Shown here one piece after another: positions 1 to 7,599 of a stretch of DNA of 39,849 bases. The translations under genes and the position numbers were made by a program. This DNA comes from a virus. Numbering within the stretch: position 1 is the stretch's first letter; every line of letters begins with the position of its first letter. The stretch lies in IMG/VR virus record IMGVR_UViG_3300008110_000140, positions 1-39,849 of that record; one strand, 5' to 3'. The notes below the pieces were generated by a model. That model was not told the origin of the DNA. It made no database searches and saw only the letters and a program-made list of their open reading frames with translations.

Positions 1-435
1 TTCGCCTTGGCGGTGGTAGAGGGCCATGAGCTCGGGATCCGTGAAGGGCCGCCCGAGACCATCCGCCCGGGTTTCCGCCAGCCACGGCGAAATCAGCAGA
101 TTAAAGTAGACGTCAAAGAGCCGGTCTTGCTCGCGACCCAGCGCCTCCTTGACGGCCTTGGCGGCCTTTTTAGCGGGCACAACCGAGCGCCAAGAGCGCC
201 CCGCCTTCCTTAAAAACCACGGGTCCCAGCGGCGCATAAACTGATAGCGGCCAGAGGCCGAGGTCTGCGAGTTTCTGGCGGAGGGATCACCACGGGATTC
301 AATAAAGGCGAGGCTGCGCCGCGCCTGCAGATACACCCGGCTTTGATCGGCACGACGCGGCAGCCGGTCGATGGCCGAGCGGTCGACGGCCCACGCGGAT
401 CCCGACAGGAGCCACAAAATCATGAGCCAATACAT
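1..435 (-). CDS. Lytic transglycosylase/lysozyme-like protein with signal peptide (3' end outside window)
   Basis: An open frame of 145 codons runs off the left edge without a stop. It starts with ATG at 435-433, preceded by GGAGG seven bases upstream, and lies just after the stop of the preceding gene. Residues 1-17 look like a Sec signal peptide: a hydrophobic stretch, then SAWA and VDRS. The segment IESRGDPSARNSQTSASGRY followed by QFM matches the E-S-x-x-P-x-A...G-x-x-Q-x-M region of SLT/lysozyme-fold transglycosylases, with the Glu as the expected catalytic acid. The family cleaves the MurNAc-GlcNAc bond of peptidoglycan. It sits downstream of the amidase in the lysis operon, so a second wall hydrolase for host lysis is likely. 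The mature C-terminus cannot be seen. Exact subfamily is uncertain. Confidence 0.7.
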   Translation of the reverse strand, partial: MYWLMILWLLSGSAWAVDRSAIDRLPRRADQSRVYLQARRSLAFIESRGDPSARNSQTSASGRYQFMRRWDPWFLRKAGRSWRSVVPAKKAAKAVKEALGREQDRLFDVYFNLLISPWLAETRADGLGRPFTDPELMALYHRQGE

Positions 436-447
436 CAGGACCTCCGC

Positions 448-657
448 TCAGATTTGGTGGAACGTGTAGACCAGCATGCCGCGCTTAAAATCGGCCGTGA
501 CGTCGTTGAAGGTGAGGCGGATCTTCTCGCCGGTGCGTGGGTGGGTGATCAGTGGGGGCACGTCCTTGAGCTGATCGGCCACCGTCCGAGGTGCCGCGAT
601 GGTGATCGGGTGCCCCACCCGAAAATGAAACAGCAAAAGCACCGTGGTCTCAGCCAA
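448..657 (-). CDS. Small hypothetical protein of the lysis module
   Basis: A 69-residue frame with TTG as the first possible start (657-655), overlapping the amidase stop by 8 bases. GAGG lies seven bases upstream. A GTG at 642 is an alternative start. It contains a short N-terminal hydrophobic run (VLLLFHFRV) and then a mixed sequence predicted to be beta-rich, with no recognisable motif. It sits between the amidase and the transglycosylase-like gene, so a role in lysis is possible by position only. The overlap with the upstream gene and the SD directly after its own stop support it being a real member of the operon. Confidence 0.5.
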   Translation of the reverse strand: MAETTVLLLFHFRVGHPITIAAPRTVADQLKDVPPLITHPRTGEKIRLTFNDVTADFKRGMLVYTFHQI

Positions 658-1234
658 ACTCGGCCCTCACTTCGCGCATCGTTTTTGACAGCACGCCCCC
701 AGGATCCGGCTTGCGTCCTTTGGGAAGGGCGCACTCGTCATGCCCACAGATCATCTTGGGATCGATCCCGCGCTCGACGACCCAACCAAGAAATCGGCGC
801 AAGGCAGCTTCTTGGGGGGCGGTGGCTATGTCCCACCACTCCTCCCCCTTGGCGACGTTTCCTGGGCGCTTTGCGGCCTCGTGGGGGCCTACCTGGGAGC
901 CGTTCCAAGCGAGGAGCTTTCCCTCCTTGGCGCTGAGCAGGCCCCAGCTGACCAGGGCCACGGCGAGAAAGTGGCGATTGGGCGAAGCCTTTTGCCAAGA
1001 CGCCTCACCAGCATGGTTTACGGCCAGATTGAGGTGAGTTGTCTGGCAGACAGCACCATCCCGCCCGATGATAAGGTGATATCCCAAGCCGCCGGCCTTA
1101 AGAGCGGCCATGGCCCGCTCGGCATTGCGGTCTGCCAGGTAATGCACCACCACACCACGGGGAACCATCTTGCCTGTGCCCATAGCCAGCGGGGTGACGA
1201 GCTTTTGCGCATACGGGTAGACCTCGGGGATCAT
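650..1234 (-). CDS. N-acetylmuramoyl-L-alanine amidase (Amidase_2/PGRP fold), endolysin
   Basis: A 194-residue protein with the T7-lysozyme/PGRP pattern. H31 in VVVHYLAD is the first zinc ligand, Y52 (GYHLIIGRDG) corresponds to the catalytic Tyr, and H165 in ICGHDE is the second ligand. K175 and D177 in KPDPGG correspond to the catalytic Lys and the third ligand. The enzyme cleaves the amide bond between N-acetylmuramic acid and L-Ala of the peptide stem. No signal peptide or separate wall-binding domain is seen; the length is near that of single-domain phage amidases. The ATG start overlaps the upstream stop by 4 bases. It therefore needs a holin or pinholin for release, and the upstream small membrane protein is the candidate. 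Confidence 0.9.
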   Translation of the reverse strand: MIPEVYPYAQKLVTPLAMGTGKMVPRGVVVHYLADRNAERAMAALKAGGLGYHLIIGRDGAVCQTTHLNLAVNHAGEASWQKASPNRHFLAVALVSWGLLSAKEGKLLAWNGSQVGPHEAAKRPGNVAKGEEWWDIATAPQEAALRRFLGWVVERGIDPKMICGHDECALPKGRKPDPGGVLSKTMREVRAEFG

Positions 1235-1488
1235 AGTGCACCTCCCTGCACAGCCTTAGCGATCTCTTGCAGCTTGGCCGCAATCGCCAGTAGCTCGGAC
1301 ATGTCGAGGTCACGCACCTCGCCTTCCACCTTCTCAAGGCCGTCCAAGGCTTGGCCCATGGCGAAGAGGACCGGGCGGAATTTCGGCAGGTCAAACCAGC
1401 TGACGCTGCCGTCCGAACGTGCCTCGGCGTAGCACTCGGCCACGCACTTTAAGACGTCGAGTAAGTCCATGGTCTCTTTGATATTCAA
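1231..1488 (-). CDS. Small hypothetical protein between holin-like and endolysin genes
   Basis: An 85-residue frame beginning at TTG (1488-1486), which overlaps the upstream stop as TTGA. A GGGGGGA run precedes it. ATG at 1470 (giving MDLLDVL...) is an alternative start and would yield 79 residues. The sequence is largely helical (LLDVLKCVAECYAEA; ELLAIAAKLQEIAKAVQ), lacks a signal peptide or membrane segment, and is not recognised. Its stop is coupled to the amidase start, so it is co-translated with the lysis genes. Function is unknown. Confidence 0.55.
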   Translation of the reverse strand: MNIKETMDLLDVLKCVAECYAEARSDGSVSWFDLPKFRPVLFAMGQALDGLEKVEGEVRDLDMSELLAIAAKLQEIAKAVQGGAL

Positions 1489-1700
1489 GGCAGTCCCCCC
1501 TGGTAAACGGCTTGGGTCAGGTGGCGAATGTCGGCATCGTGGGCTGTGGTGACGATGTCGAGCTGGGTGAGGCGGTCGTCAGCTATGGAAAGCTTGACGG
1601 CCAGCTCTTTGAGTTGGTCGTGTAGATCCCCGAGCATGGCCACGCCGATCGCCGCGAGGCAGGCTAAGCCCAAGTCAAAAATGCGGTCGATCGTAGACAT
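1485..1700 (-). CDS. Small membrane protein, holin-like (one TM segment plus coiled coil)
   Basis: A 71-residue protein, first gene of the leftward lysis operon, with ATG at 1700 and GGGAGGATGC directly upstream. Residues 7-24 (IFDLGLACLAAIGVAMLG) form one hydrophobic segment. Residues 26-50 form a heptad-like helix (LHDQLKELAVKLSIADDRL). This single-TM, helical-tail architecture occurs in small phage holins and in inner-membrane lysis accessory proteins. Its position immediately before the endolysin cluster supports a holin or lysis-regulator role. Sequence motifs alone do not prove it; a spanin-like or antiholin role is also possible. Confidence 0.6.
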   Translation of the reverse strand: MSTIDRIFDLGLACLAAIGVAMLGDLHDQLKELAVKLSIADDRLTQLDIVTTAHDADIRHLTQAVYQGGLP

Positions 1701-1757
1701 GCATCCTCCCGGGATTGTCCACTGTGCGGCCTTGGATCTTTTTTGCGGTGTGAGACC

Positions 1758-1786
1758 ATTATACGCCTCACGCCTTGCCTTTGCAT
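1758..1786 (-). promoter_or_regulatory. Promoter for the leftward lysis operon
   Basis: Read on the minus strand, a perfect TATAAT -10 box occupies 1763-1758. Seventeen bases upstream is ATGCAA (1786-1781), matching the -35 consensus at three of six positions. The predicted start near 1750 leaves a leader of about 50 bases before the ATG at 1700. The -10 is the best sigma70-type hexamer noticed in the window; the -35 is weak, so an activator may be needed. Confidence 0.5.
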
Positions 1787-1809
1787 GTTTTGCCGAGAAA
1801 AACCCATGG

Positions 1810-1838
1810 TTTTGCTAAACCGTTACGAGTTTTATAAG
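1810..1838 (+). promoter_or_regulatory. Candidate promoter for the CAP lipoprotein gene
   Basis: TTTTGC (1810-1815), 17 bases, then TATAAG (1833-1838) on the plus strand, about 140 bases before the CAP gene. Overlapping half-sites AAACC, GGTTT and AAACC lie at 1800-1821, over the -35. A second -10-like GCTAAAATC is at 1894-1902, closer to the gene. The 277-base interval 1701-1977 separates divergent transcription units and holds no other convincing gene. Confidence 0.3.
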
Positions 1839-1977
1839 GGAAAGAAGAGCATGGCTTTTCGCATCTACGGAAAGGCCTTGATCGGCAGAGGTTGCTAAAA
1901 TCTCGGCAAACGTACAGCGGGATCCGTACCCCTTTCGCGTTTGCGTAAACCCTGACCATAACCATTGAGGCCTGTGT

Positions 1978-2526
1978 ATGCGTTGGATTTGGACTGTTTT
2001 ATTGTGGCTTGCTGCCTGCAGCACCGAAAAAGAAACGGAAAAAAAGGTCGAGTGGATACCCGCCCAGCCGATTCCCCCGCAAGAGTGCCCGGTATGCCCG
2101 GCCTGCCCGGTGCCTCCAACTCAGCCGGTACCTCCGACTCAGCCGACACCACGGCCCACACCGACGCCGTACCCTGGAGAGGATCCGATCGTTACGGCCG
2201 TGAATAGCGCGCGCAAGCTCAAGGGCCTTGCCCCGGTTTATGAGGATTCTCGGCTGGATTGCGCCGCCCAGGCGCATGCGCGGGATATCGCCGTCACCGA
2301 CGCCTGTGGTCACGTCGGATCCGATGGCTCGCAGTTTTGGCAGCGGGCGCAGCGCTGCGGCACCCAGGCCCTGGGCGAGATTGTGGCGTGTGGCTACCCC
2401 AACGCCGTCACCGCGGTCGCGGGGTGGGACCGGAGCCCAAGCCATGCGGCCATTATGTACGGGGCTTATGCGCGGGTTGGTGTCGCCGAGGTGCGTGGCT
2501 ACTGGGTGGCGGTGTTTGGAGAATAA
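1978..2526 (+). CDS. CAP/SCP (PR-1-like) domain lipoprotein
   Basis: A 182-residue rightward gene with ATG at 1978 and GAGG seven bases upstream. Residues 1-14 are a lipoprotein signal peptide ending in the lipobox LAAC, with Cys14 as the lipidated residue and Ser15 at +2. Residues 27-67 are a Pro-rich stalk carrying CPVCPAC and PPTQP repeats. Residues 68-182 form a CAP domain: N-x-x-R-K-x-x-G-L opening, H112, E134 and H156 at the positions of the CAP His/Glu tetrad, and the ending GYWVAVFGE. C95, C110, C127 and C138 may form disulfides outside the cytoplasm. CAP proteins bind lipids or metals or act extracellularly; the role here is unknown. It is oriented against the tail and lysis operons with its own regulatory region, typical of a moron gene expressed at the host envelope. 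Confidence 0.85.
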   Translation: MRWIWTVLLWLAACSTEKETEKKVEWIPAQPIPPQECPVCPACPVPPTQPVPPTQPTPRPTPTPYPGEDPIVTAVNSARKLKGLAPVYEDSRLDCAAQAHARDIAVTDACGHVGSDGSQFWQRAQRCGTQALGEIVACGYPNAVTAVAGWDRSPSHAAIMYGAYARVGVAEVRGYWVAVFGE

Positions 2527-2554
2527 GAAAAGCCTCCCCAGAGAAGGGGAGGCT
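2525..2554 (-). terminator. Rho-independent terminator ending the leftward tail operon
   Basis: A perfect 9-bp stem (AGCCTCCCC at 2531-2539, GGGGAGGCT at 2546-2554) with a six-base loop. On the minus strand it is followed by TTTCTT (2530-2525). It sits right after the CAP stop in the 129-base gap between convergent genes, so it ends the fibre operon. It may also trim CAP transcripts, although the plus side lacks a T tract. The rest of 2555-2655 shows nothing recognisable. Confidence 0.75.
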
Positions 2555-2655
2555 AAGCGTTACTTGATTGTTGAGATACTTCCTAAATCCGAGGCGACGT
2601 CATCCATTGAGCGAAGGCGGTTGAGGCTAGAATAAGTTTCCAAGGCATGATTACC

Positions 2656-3198
2656 TCAGGCTATTCTTACTGCCGTAAATGAATAATTAACGTCTGTAAT
2701 AGACACGTTGTTATTTCTGTTTATGTTGAAATAAATGACAGTCGCAGCGTTGCTTACATTCAAATGATAAGTCGGCATCGTGGCCGAAATATAATTATCG
2801 TTATCTCTTTTTGTTAGCAAAACAGAGGATGAGATATATCCAGGCAGAGAAGAAACAGAGGTAGCGCTTACTGTATTTACAAGAAGTGAAGCAGCTGCGG
2901 CCCCTGAAGGAAGACCATAAAAACTACATGAAATTAACCAAATACCAGAACCAATCGATAAATTGGAAACCCCTACACACCCGGAAGCTGAAGACAAACT
3001 ACCATTAAACCCACTATCACGAACGACCTGCCCGACATACCCAGCCGCAATCGCTACCCCGCTCGTATCCCCCTTAATCAGAGCCCCACCGTCGAGCGTC
3101 TTTTTCCCCGCAAACGTCTGCGCGCCTGTCCCCACCAACCCCGGAGATGTGGCCGTGGCTAGGCCCGCTGTGTTGAAACTAATTGCGCTACTCGGCAT
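2656..3198 (-). CDS. Putative tail fibre tip / receptor-binding protein
   Basis: A 180-residue protein starting at ATG 3198 (MPSSAISF), preceded by GAGGTGG. A longer frame from 3234 lacks an SD and would overlap the upstream gene more. Residues 8-40 (GLATATSPGLVGTGAQTFAG, then KKTLDGG) are of the type seen in phage fibre repeats. The C-terminal two thirds is rich in Ser, Asn and beta-branched residues, as in trimeric beta-structured tips. It is the last gene before the terminator and follows the collar protein. The row 2701-2760 has only 21 G/C in 60 bases, unlike most neighbours, which suggests exchange of a host-range determinant. Assignment rests on position and composition. Confidence 0.55.
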   Translation of the reverse strand: MPSSAISFNTAGLATATSPGLVGTGAQTFAGKKTLDGGALIKGDTSGVAIAAGYVGQVVRDSGFNGSLSSASGCVGVSNLSIGSGIWLISCSFYGLPSGAAAASLLVNTVSATSVSSLPGYISSSVLLTKRDNDNYISATMPTYHLNVSNAATVIYFNINRNNNVSITDVNYSFTAVRIA

Positions 3199-3445
3199 GG
3201 GCCACCTCTTCCACGTTAGCGGTTTCTTCGACAATCACGGGCTCAGGCAAAGGCAGACCCGTCTCGGGATCGACGCCACGGAACTCGCGGTCGGCCTTGA
3301 TCACGGCCCAAGCGTGTTCGGCGACGTCGTCATCTAGCTCGACTTCTGTGTCTTCGGAAAGAACAATGGAGAAACCTTTGTCATCACAGACATGTGTTCC
3401 TTGATTGCTCCAGGCATATTCACCGGCTTTAAGTACTACTTTCAT
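3188..3445 (-). CDS. Small acidic hypothetical protein in the tail fibre operon
   Basis: An 85-residue protein, ATG at 3445 with GAGGTGAGAT immediately upstream, one gene after the collar protein. It has a beta-like N-terminus (MKVVLKAGEYAWSNQG) and an acidic stretch VELDDDVAEHAW. The C-terminal tail is rich in Glu, Pro and Val (PEPVIVEETANVEEVAHAE). There are no cysteine clusters, membrane segments or catalytic motifs. The stop lies 11 bases inside the next gene. It may be a fibre-assembly chaperone by position, but nothing in the sequence establishes that. Confidence 0.6.
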   Translation of the reverse strand: MKVVLKAGEYAWSNQGTHVCDDKGFSIVLSEDTEVELDDDVAEHAWAVIKADREFRGVDPETGLPLPEPVIVEETANVEEVAHAE

Positions 3446-3453
3446 ATCTCACC

Positions 3454-4062
3454 TCAAATCTTGATGATGTAGTTGACGTAGGCGTTGAGTGGGCGGGTTT
3501 CTGCGTCGCCTGTTATTGTCTGGGCTGCAGCCGTACCCGATAACGCTGAGGCGGTTCCAGAACCGCCGTAGTTGTCGACCCAGCGATCCGCAGCGTTGGT
3601 TGGCGTTGTATAACCCCAAACAAGGTTGCTTCTGTTTAATCCTGTGACCGAACCACTTATCGAGCTAGAGCTATTACTTAATCCATTCTTAGCTGTTGCT
3701 TGACCTTGCACAGAACCAACCAAATCTCCAGCGTTTCCACCAGAAGCAGCAGCGGTTCGAGTCGCTCGGTTAGGATCATTGGCCGATCCGTTGGCCCTTC
3801 CTCTTAAAAACCTTCCTGCATAATTAGGAAGGGCAAAGGTAGTTGTCCCGTCTCCGCTACCATGCGCCGTTTGTATAGCGGCAAAAAGGTCTGCATACGT
3901 TGTTCGGTTGATTAAAGAACCGTCGCACACAAGCCACCCAGTCGGTGCAGTCGCTCCTGCAAACGCCATGACCACGCCGCTTGGCACTAATTGCGATGCG
4001 CCGCCGGATGTGACGGAAGCGTTCAAATCAGCGACAGACGCTAATAAAGGTACCGTAGGCAT
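3454..4062 (-). CDS. Tail collar domain (phage_Collar) fibre protein
   Basis: A 202-residue protein with ATG at 4062 and GAGGTAAAAT upstream. Residues 27-95 carry the collar signature: PSGVVMAFAGATAPTGWLVC, then DGSLINRTTYADLF, FALPNYAGRFLRG. The extreme C-terminus ETRPLNAYVNYIIKI is the classic conserved end of this family, found in short tail fibres and microcyst-type adhesins. Between them lies a Ser/Asn/Gly-rich variable segment (about 100-180), likely the host-contact loop region. These proteins trimerise at the tail tip and bind surface receptors. It is adjacent to the large tail fibre and the tip gene, consistent with a host-recognition unit. Confidence 0.85.
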   Translation of the reverse strand: MPTVPLLASVADLNASVTSGGASQLVPSGVVMAFAGATAPTGWLVCDGSLINRTTYADLFAAIQTAHGSGDGTTTFALPNYAGRFLRGRANGSANDPNRATRTAAASGGNAGDLVGSVQGQATAKNGLSNSSSSISGSVTGLNRSNLVWGYTTPTNAADRWVDNYGGSGTASALSGTAAAQTITGDAETRPLNAYVNYIIKI

Positions 4063-4084
4063 ATTTTACCTCATGCTTTTAAAG

Positions 4085-6502
4085 TTAAACTAGGTAGCTA
4101 AACGAAGCAGTAATATATCGTACAGTTGCACCACCGTTTGAAGCGGCTACACAGTTGACTGCGCCAACTCCGTTCCCAACTGCATTAACGGCTATTTGAG
4201 TTGACCCTGAACCTACTAAAGTTACTACAACGGACGGGGTAGATGCGCTTGGTGTGACAATGTTACTGCACTCACATCCTACACTTGCATAAATGTTAGT
4301 AGCAGGAGCTTTTGGCAGTCCACCAACCCTCAAACCCGACGTTGGAGTACCAGTAGTATTCGTCCATTGCACAACAAAATTAACCGTCATCAGATTTCCG
4401 ATTTGAGTATAAAAACCAAAAACAGCGCCGTACGTTACAGATGTAAAGTTTGTCCCAGATGCGCCTATTGTTGGCGTCCATGTGCCTGTTTCGTAATAGG
4501 GTATAGTGCCGGCTGTTGTTGCTGTTGCCGCAGGTAATCTCGCAGCGGAAATGGTCCCGCTCGTCACCGCGCTCGCGTCAACGGACAGCGGGAAGTTGGT
4601 CCCCACCGCTGGCGCATTGAGGGCGTAGTTGATCACCGAGTTGGTGGCGTTGAAGCCTGCCAGGTTCGGCATGGTGTATTGCAGAAGACCGGCGTTGGTC
4701 ATCGACAGCGAGAAACCAGCTGGAGGCGTGTCGCCCGAGGTCTGGTAAGACACGTCGTAATTGCCATCGGCGCCCTTCACAAACTGCGCTTGCACATAGA
4801 AACGGTAGTCGGTGGTTGCGTCAATGAAGATCCAACCAGTCAACTCGCCAGCGTCATAACCCGAGACGTTTTGGATGGTCGCCGTGGTGTTATTGGCTAG
4901 GGTAAGCTGCGTCCGGGCGTTAGCGCCACCGACCACCACACCGCGCTTAAGAGCCACGTACATGCTGGTAGGAGTAGTCGCAATACCCACAGGTACGGAA
5001 ACATAACCAACCGTCGTTGGCTCGGTCAATGTAGCTCGTCCAGCCGTGGTATCGCTAAGGAAATACACAGAGCCTGGAATTAAACTGGTAAGTCCAGTGA
5101 CTTCACCGGAAAGAGTGAGCTCAAAATTGTTCGCGTCGATGACACGCGATACTACCCCGACAACTTCAGCCAAGTTAGCCGATGTCGCAATCGCTTTAAC
5201 ATAAATGTCGGTGGAGGCAACAAGCAAAACTTCGCCGACGACGAAGCCGTGGTCCGCCTGGTTTACCTTATCAACCGTTCCACCGCCCCCAATCCCAGAC
5301 CATGCGCCAGCTGCATAGCCCTCAAAAGCGGTAAGGTCAGAGTTGTAGCGGATCATACCGTTGACAGGTGTCGCAGGACGCTGGGCATTCGTACCAGATG
5401 GCAGTTTCAGGTGGCTGGTGCCGTTGAAGGTTGGCGTTCCAGTGGTGGTGATAGCGGTCGATCCACCGATGGTGCCGTCGGTGATGGCACCGCCCGACAC
5501 CTTGCCCGCCGTAGTAACCTTAGCCAGTTTGCTGTCGGCAATCGCTGCCGAGGCCGAGATTTGAGTGTTGGTGATGCCACCGTCAGCGACCTTAAGGCCG
5601 CTCGTCTGGTCGAGGGTGGAGCCGGAAAGGTTGAGGCTCACGGCGTTGGCGGAGACGCTGACGCCACCGCTGCCGGACGTCACACTGCCAACGCCAGCAA
5701 ACTGCACCCAGGACACGGCGGTCGAGCCAATGGTGCCGCCTTGGTCGGCGGTGCAGACAAAGCCACGATCAGCATTGGCCGTGCCTTGCTCGACAAAGAC
5801 AAACGCCCCCGGCACTTCCGTCCACGAGTCCATATCGGCGGCGCGTGACCAAGCGCCAGCACCGACGACATAGATGCCGTTTTGGCTAGCGGTGGTCTGG
5901 TCTTTGACCAGGACGCGGTCGCCAGCATCGACGGCCACACCGTCGATGGTCATGCTGCCAGAGAGGCCAATATTGGCCGTGGTCGCCACTTTGACGGAGG
6001 CCTTGGGATCCAAGCCTTGGGCAATCGAGTCGACGTAGCGCTTGGTCGCTGCATGCAGGTCCTGGGTGGGATCGTCACTCAAGACGAGCGTCCCGGTCAT
6101 CGTCCCACCGGAGAGGTCGAGCTTGTCGGCCATCGGCTCGTGACTGACGTAGAGATAGAAGTCAAACGGCCCACCCGAAGGCGGCGCAGTGACGTCGAGC
6201 TTAGTTTGTGCTTCGCCCGAGGTGGCAACGATCGACCAGCCAGCGGTGCCAGGATCCGCCACCTTGGTGTTGGACGAAGCGCCCTTCAAGTAAAGGTGGA
6301 CCCTGAGATCGCCAAACGGCACGCCAAGGCCGTGTTCGTAGGTGACGGTGGCGCCGTTGGCCACGCTCTCAAAAAGGTGCCAGCGGGCGGGGAGGTGGTC
6401 GGACACCCTCTCCCACAGGTTTTCGATCGCGGCATGGAGGACGCTTCCCCCCGCCGTGCCAAGGGCCGGGTGATCAAGCTTGGCTTTTCCTACTAACGTC
6501 AT
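4085..6502 (-). CDS. Large tail fibre protein
   Basis: An 805-residue protein, ATG at 6502 with GAGGGTTAAACA before it. Residues 30-125 form a virion-attachment-like domain ending in ADKLDLSGGTMTGTL. Residues 138-270 contain the widespread fibre module LHAATKRYVDSIAQGLDPKA ... VAVDAGDRVLVKDQTTASQN ... GAFVFVEQGTANADRGFV ... SWVQF. The middle (280-420) has the repeat style TNTQISASAAIADSKL and TPVNGMIRYNSDLTAFEGYA typical of trimeric fibre shafts. The end (about 680-805) is a Ser/Thr/Asn-rich beta tip. Composition falls from 40 G/C in 60 (5701-5760) to 23 in 60 (4081-4140) within this one gene, so the tip may have been exchanged. Role: adsorption. Confidence 0.88.
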   Translation of the reverse strand: MTLVGKAKLDHPALGTAGGSVLHAAIENLWERVSDHLPARWHLFESVANGATVTYEHGLGVPFGDLRVHLYLKGASSNTKVADPGTAGWSIVATSGEAQTKLDVTAPPSGGPFDFYLYVSHEPMADKLDLSGGTMTGTLVLSDDPTQDLHAATKRYVDSIAQGLDPKASVKVATTANIGLSGSMTIDGVAVDAGDRVLVKDQTTASQNGIYVVGAGAWSRAADMDSWTEVPGAFVFVEQGTANADRGFVCTADQGGTIGSTAVSWVQFAGVGSVTSGSGGVSVSANAVSLNLSGSTLDQTSGLKVADGGITNTQISASAAIADSKLAKVTTAGKVSGGAITDGTIGGSTAITTTGTPTFNGTSHLKLPSGTNAQRPATPVNGMIRYNSDLTAFEGYAAGAWSGIGGGGTVDKVNQADHGFVVGEVLLVASTDIYVKAIATSANLAEVVGVVSRVIDANNFELTLSGEVTGLTSLIPGSVYFLSDTTAGRATLTEPTTVGYVSVPVGIATTPTSMYVALKRGVVVGGANARTQLTLANNTTATIQNVSGYDAGELTGWIFIDATTDYRFYVQAQFVKGADGNYDVSYQTSGDTPPAGFSLSMTNAGLLQYTMPNLAGFNATNSVINYALNAPAVGTNFPLSVDASAVTSGTISAARLPAATATTAGTIPYYETGTWTPTIGASGTNFTSVTYGAVFGFYTQIGNLMTVNFVVQWTNTTGTPTSGLRVGGLPKAPATNIYASVGCECSNIVTPSASTPSVVVTLVGSGSTQIAVNAVGNGVGAVNCVAASNGGATVRYITASFSYLV

Positions 6503-6512
6503 TGTTTAACCC

Positions 6513-6902
6513 TCATTTTCCGAATGTTGCGTAGTGAAACTTTTTATCGTTTTCGTCGCGTGGCCGACAAAACACCTGACCGTCTGTCATCACCGAGGTC
6601 TCTAAGTTGCGCGTTACCATCATCAGGCCAACAATCCGCTGCAGCCCTGCGGGAATTCCGTAAGCCGCCGAGATCCACTTGAAGTTGACGTAATCGTGTC
6701 CGTCACATTCGACAGCTGTTCGCACCTCGTCCGTCATTACGTCTTGAATTTCAATCGACGCCCTGACAAGGCCTTCTGCCATGCGAAATGCGGCCATGTC
6801 TTCACGGCGCGAAGCTGCGCGCGACCACTGCCCATAGCGTGCAGCACGTCCAGCAAAGTCAAACCGCCAGCGCAGGCGGAACTTGTCGGGGTTGATGTGC
6901 AT
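6513..6902 (-). CDS. Hypothetical tail-tip protein
   Basis: A 129-residue protein starting at ATG 6902, 6 bases after the preceding stop. It is a mixed alpha/beta sequence with basic, aromatic N-terminus (RLRWRFDFAGRAARYGQWSR), a central helix and the segment CDGHDYVNFKWISAAYGIPA. No family was recognised. The gene lies between an unknown tail protein and the large fibre, so it could be part of the tail tip or a fibre adaptor; that is position-based inference only. Confidence 0.65.
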   Translation of the reverse strand: MHINPDKFRLRWRFDFAGRAARYGQWSRAASRREDMAAFRMAEGLVRASIEIQDVMTDEVRTAVECDGHDYVNFKWISAAYGIPAGLQRIVGLMMVTRNLETSVMTDGQVFCRPRDENDKKFHYATFGK

Positions 6903-6908
6903 GGCGAT

Positions 6909-7595
6909 CTAGGCGGTGTAGCTGAAAAGGGTCACAAACGACCACTGCAGGATGCCGCCGATGGCTGCGGTCGACGGCAGGCAGTAGCGTAGCCGCACCT
7001 CGGCGCGGTTGCCGAGCACAGCGTCGGACGACTTGCCGATTTTGCCCTCTTCCGGCGCCGATGGTTCCACCTTGGTCAAGTTGTTATAGTAAAACGCCGC
7101 GTCGGGGTGGAGGCTGATGGGGTTATTCTGCACGCCCATCTGGACAAGGTTGTAGGTCTTGCCAAAGATGCGCTTTTGGCCGGTGGTCTCGCGCGCGGGA
7201 GCAAACTGGTTGGTCGACGAAACCGAATAGCTCATGTCCATGTGCAGGCCTGAGGAGAGGCCGTCGGAGTTTGTGGCGTAGCCGCCAGCGTCGTCTCGGC
7301 CTTGGTCGCGCAAATCTTCAAAGTCTGTAGTCGGAGACCCGGAAGGTGGGCCGCCGTAGGTACCCGTGAAAGGGGCAATATAAAAACTGACGTTGGTGAT
7401 TGGATCGACATCGGAGTCGTGTTTTAAAAATAGGCTTTTGGCACCCGCGTTGCTTCCCTGCTCGCCCACCAACGGGGCATACGAGCCGTTGGCGGCTTGC
7501 GTGAGGTCGGCGCCGAAAGAGCCTCCAGAAAGCGCATCGGCGATGTTGTCGGGGGCAGCGGGCGTCGAGCTAATAGTGAGCGTGACTAAAGCCAT
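6909..7595 (-). CDS. Putative tail structural protein
   Basis: A 228-residue protein with ATG at 7595, between the tail hub and the fibre genes. It is rich in Gly, Ser, Asn and Tyr with alternating hydrophobic stretches, consistent with a beta-sandwich virion protein (SLFLKHDSDVDPITNVSFYI; ILQWSFVTLFSYTA). It contains a Gly/Pro/Asp-rich loop region (about 78-115). There is no catalytic motif or signal peptide. Its neighbours make it a candidate tail-tip or fibre-attachment component. Family not recognised. Confidence 0.7.
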   Translation of the reverse strand: MALVTLTISSTPAAPDNIADALSGGSFGADLTQAANGSYAPLVGEQGSNAGAKSLFLKHDSDVDPITNVSFYIAPFTGTYGGPPSGSPTTDFEDLRDQGRDDAGGYATNSDGLSSGLHMDMSYSVSSTNQFAPARETTGQKRIFGKTYNLVQMGVQNNPISLHPDAAFYYNNLTKVEPSAPEEGKIGKSSDAVLGNRAEVRLRYCLPSTAAIGGILQWSFVTLFSYTA

Positions 7596-7599
7596 GGTT

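Noticed and set aside
343-936. Long rightward frames over the lysis genes
   Set aside because: They are antisense shadows of the amidase and transglycosylase-like genes with Arg/Pro/Gly-rich translations and no start signals.
1851-1898. 15-codon ATG frame downstream of the candidate CAP promoter
   Set aside because: An AAGAAGAGC precedes it, but the peptide is too short and its stop merges with a -10-like element; chance is likely.
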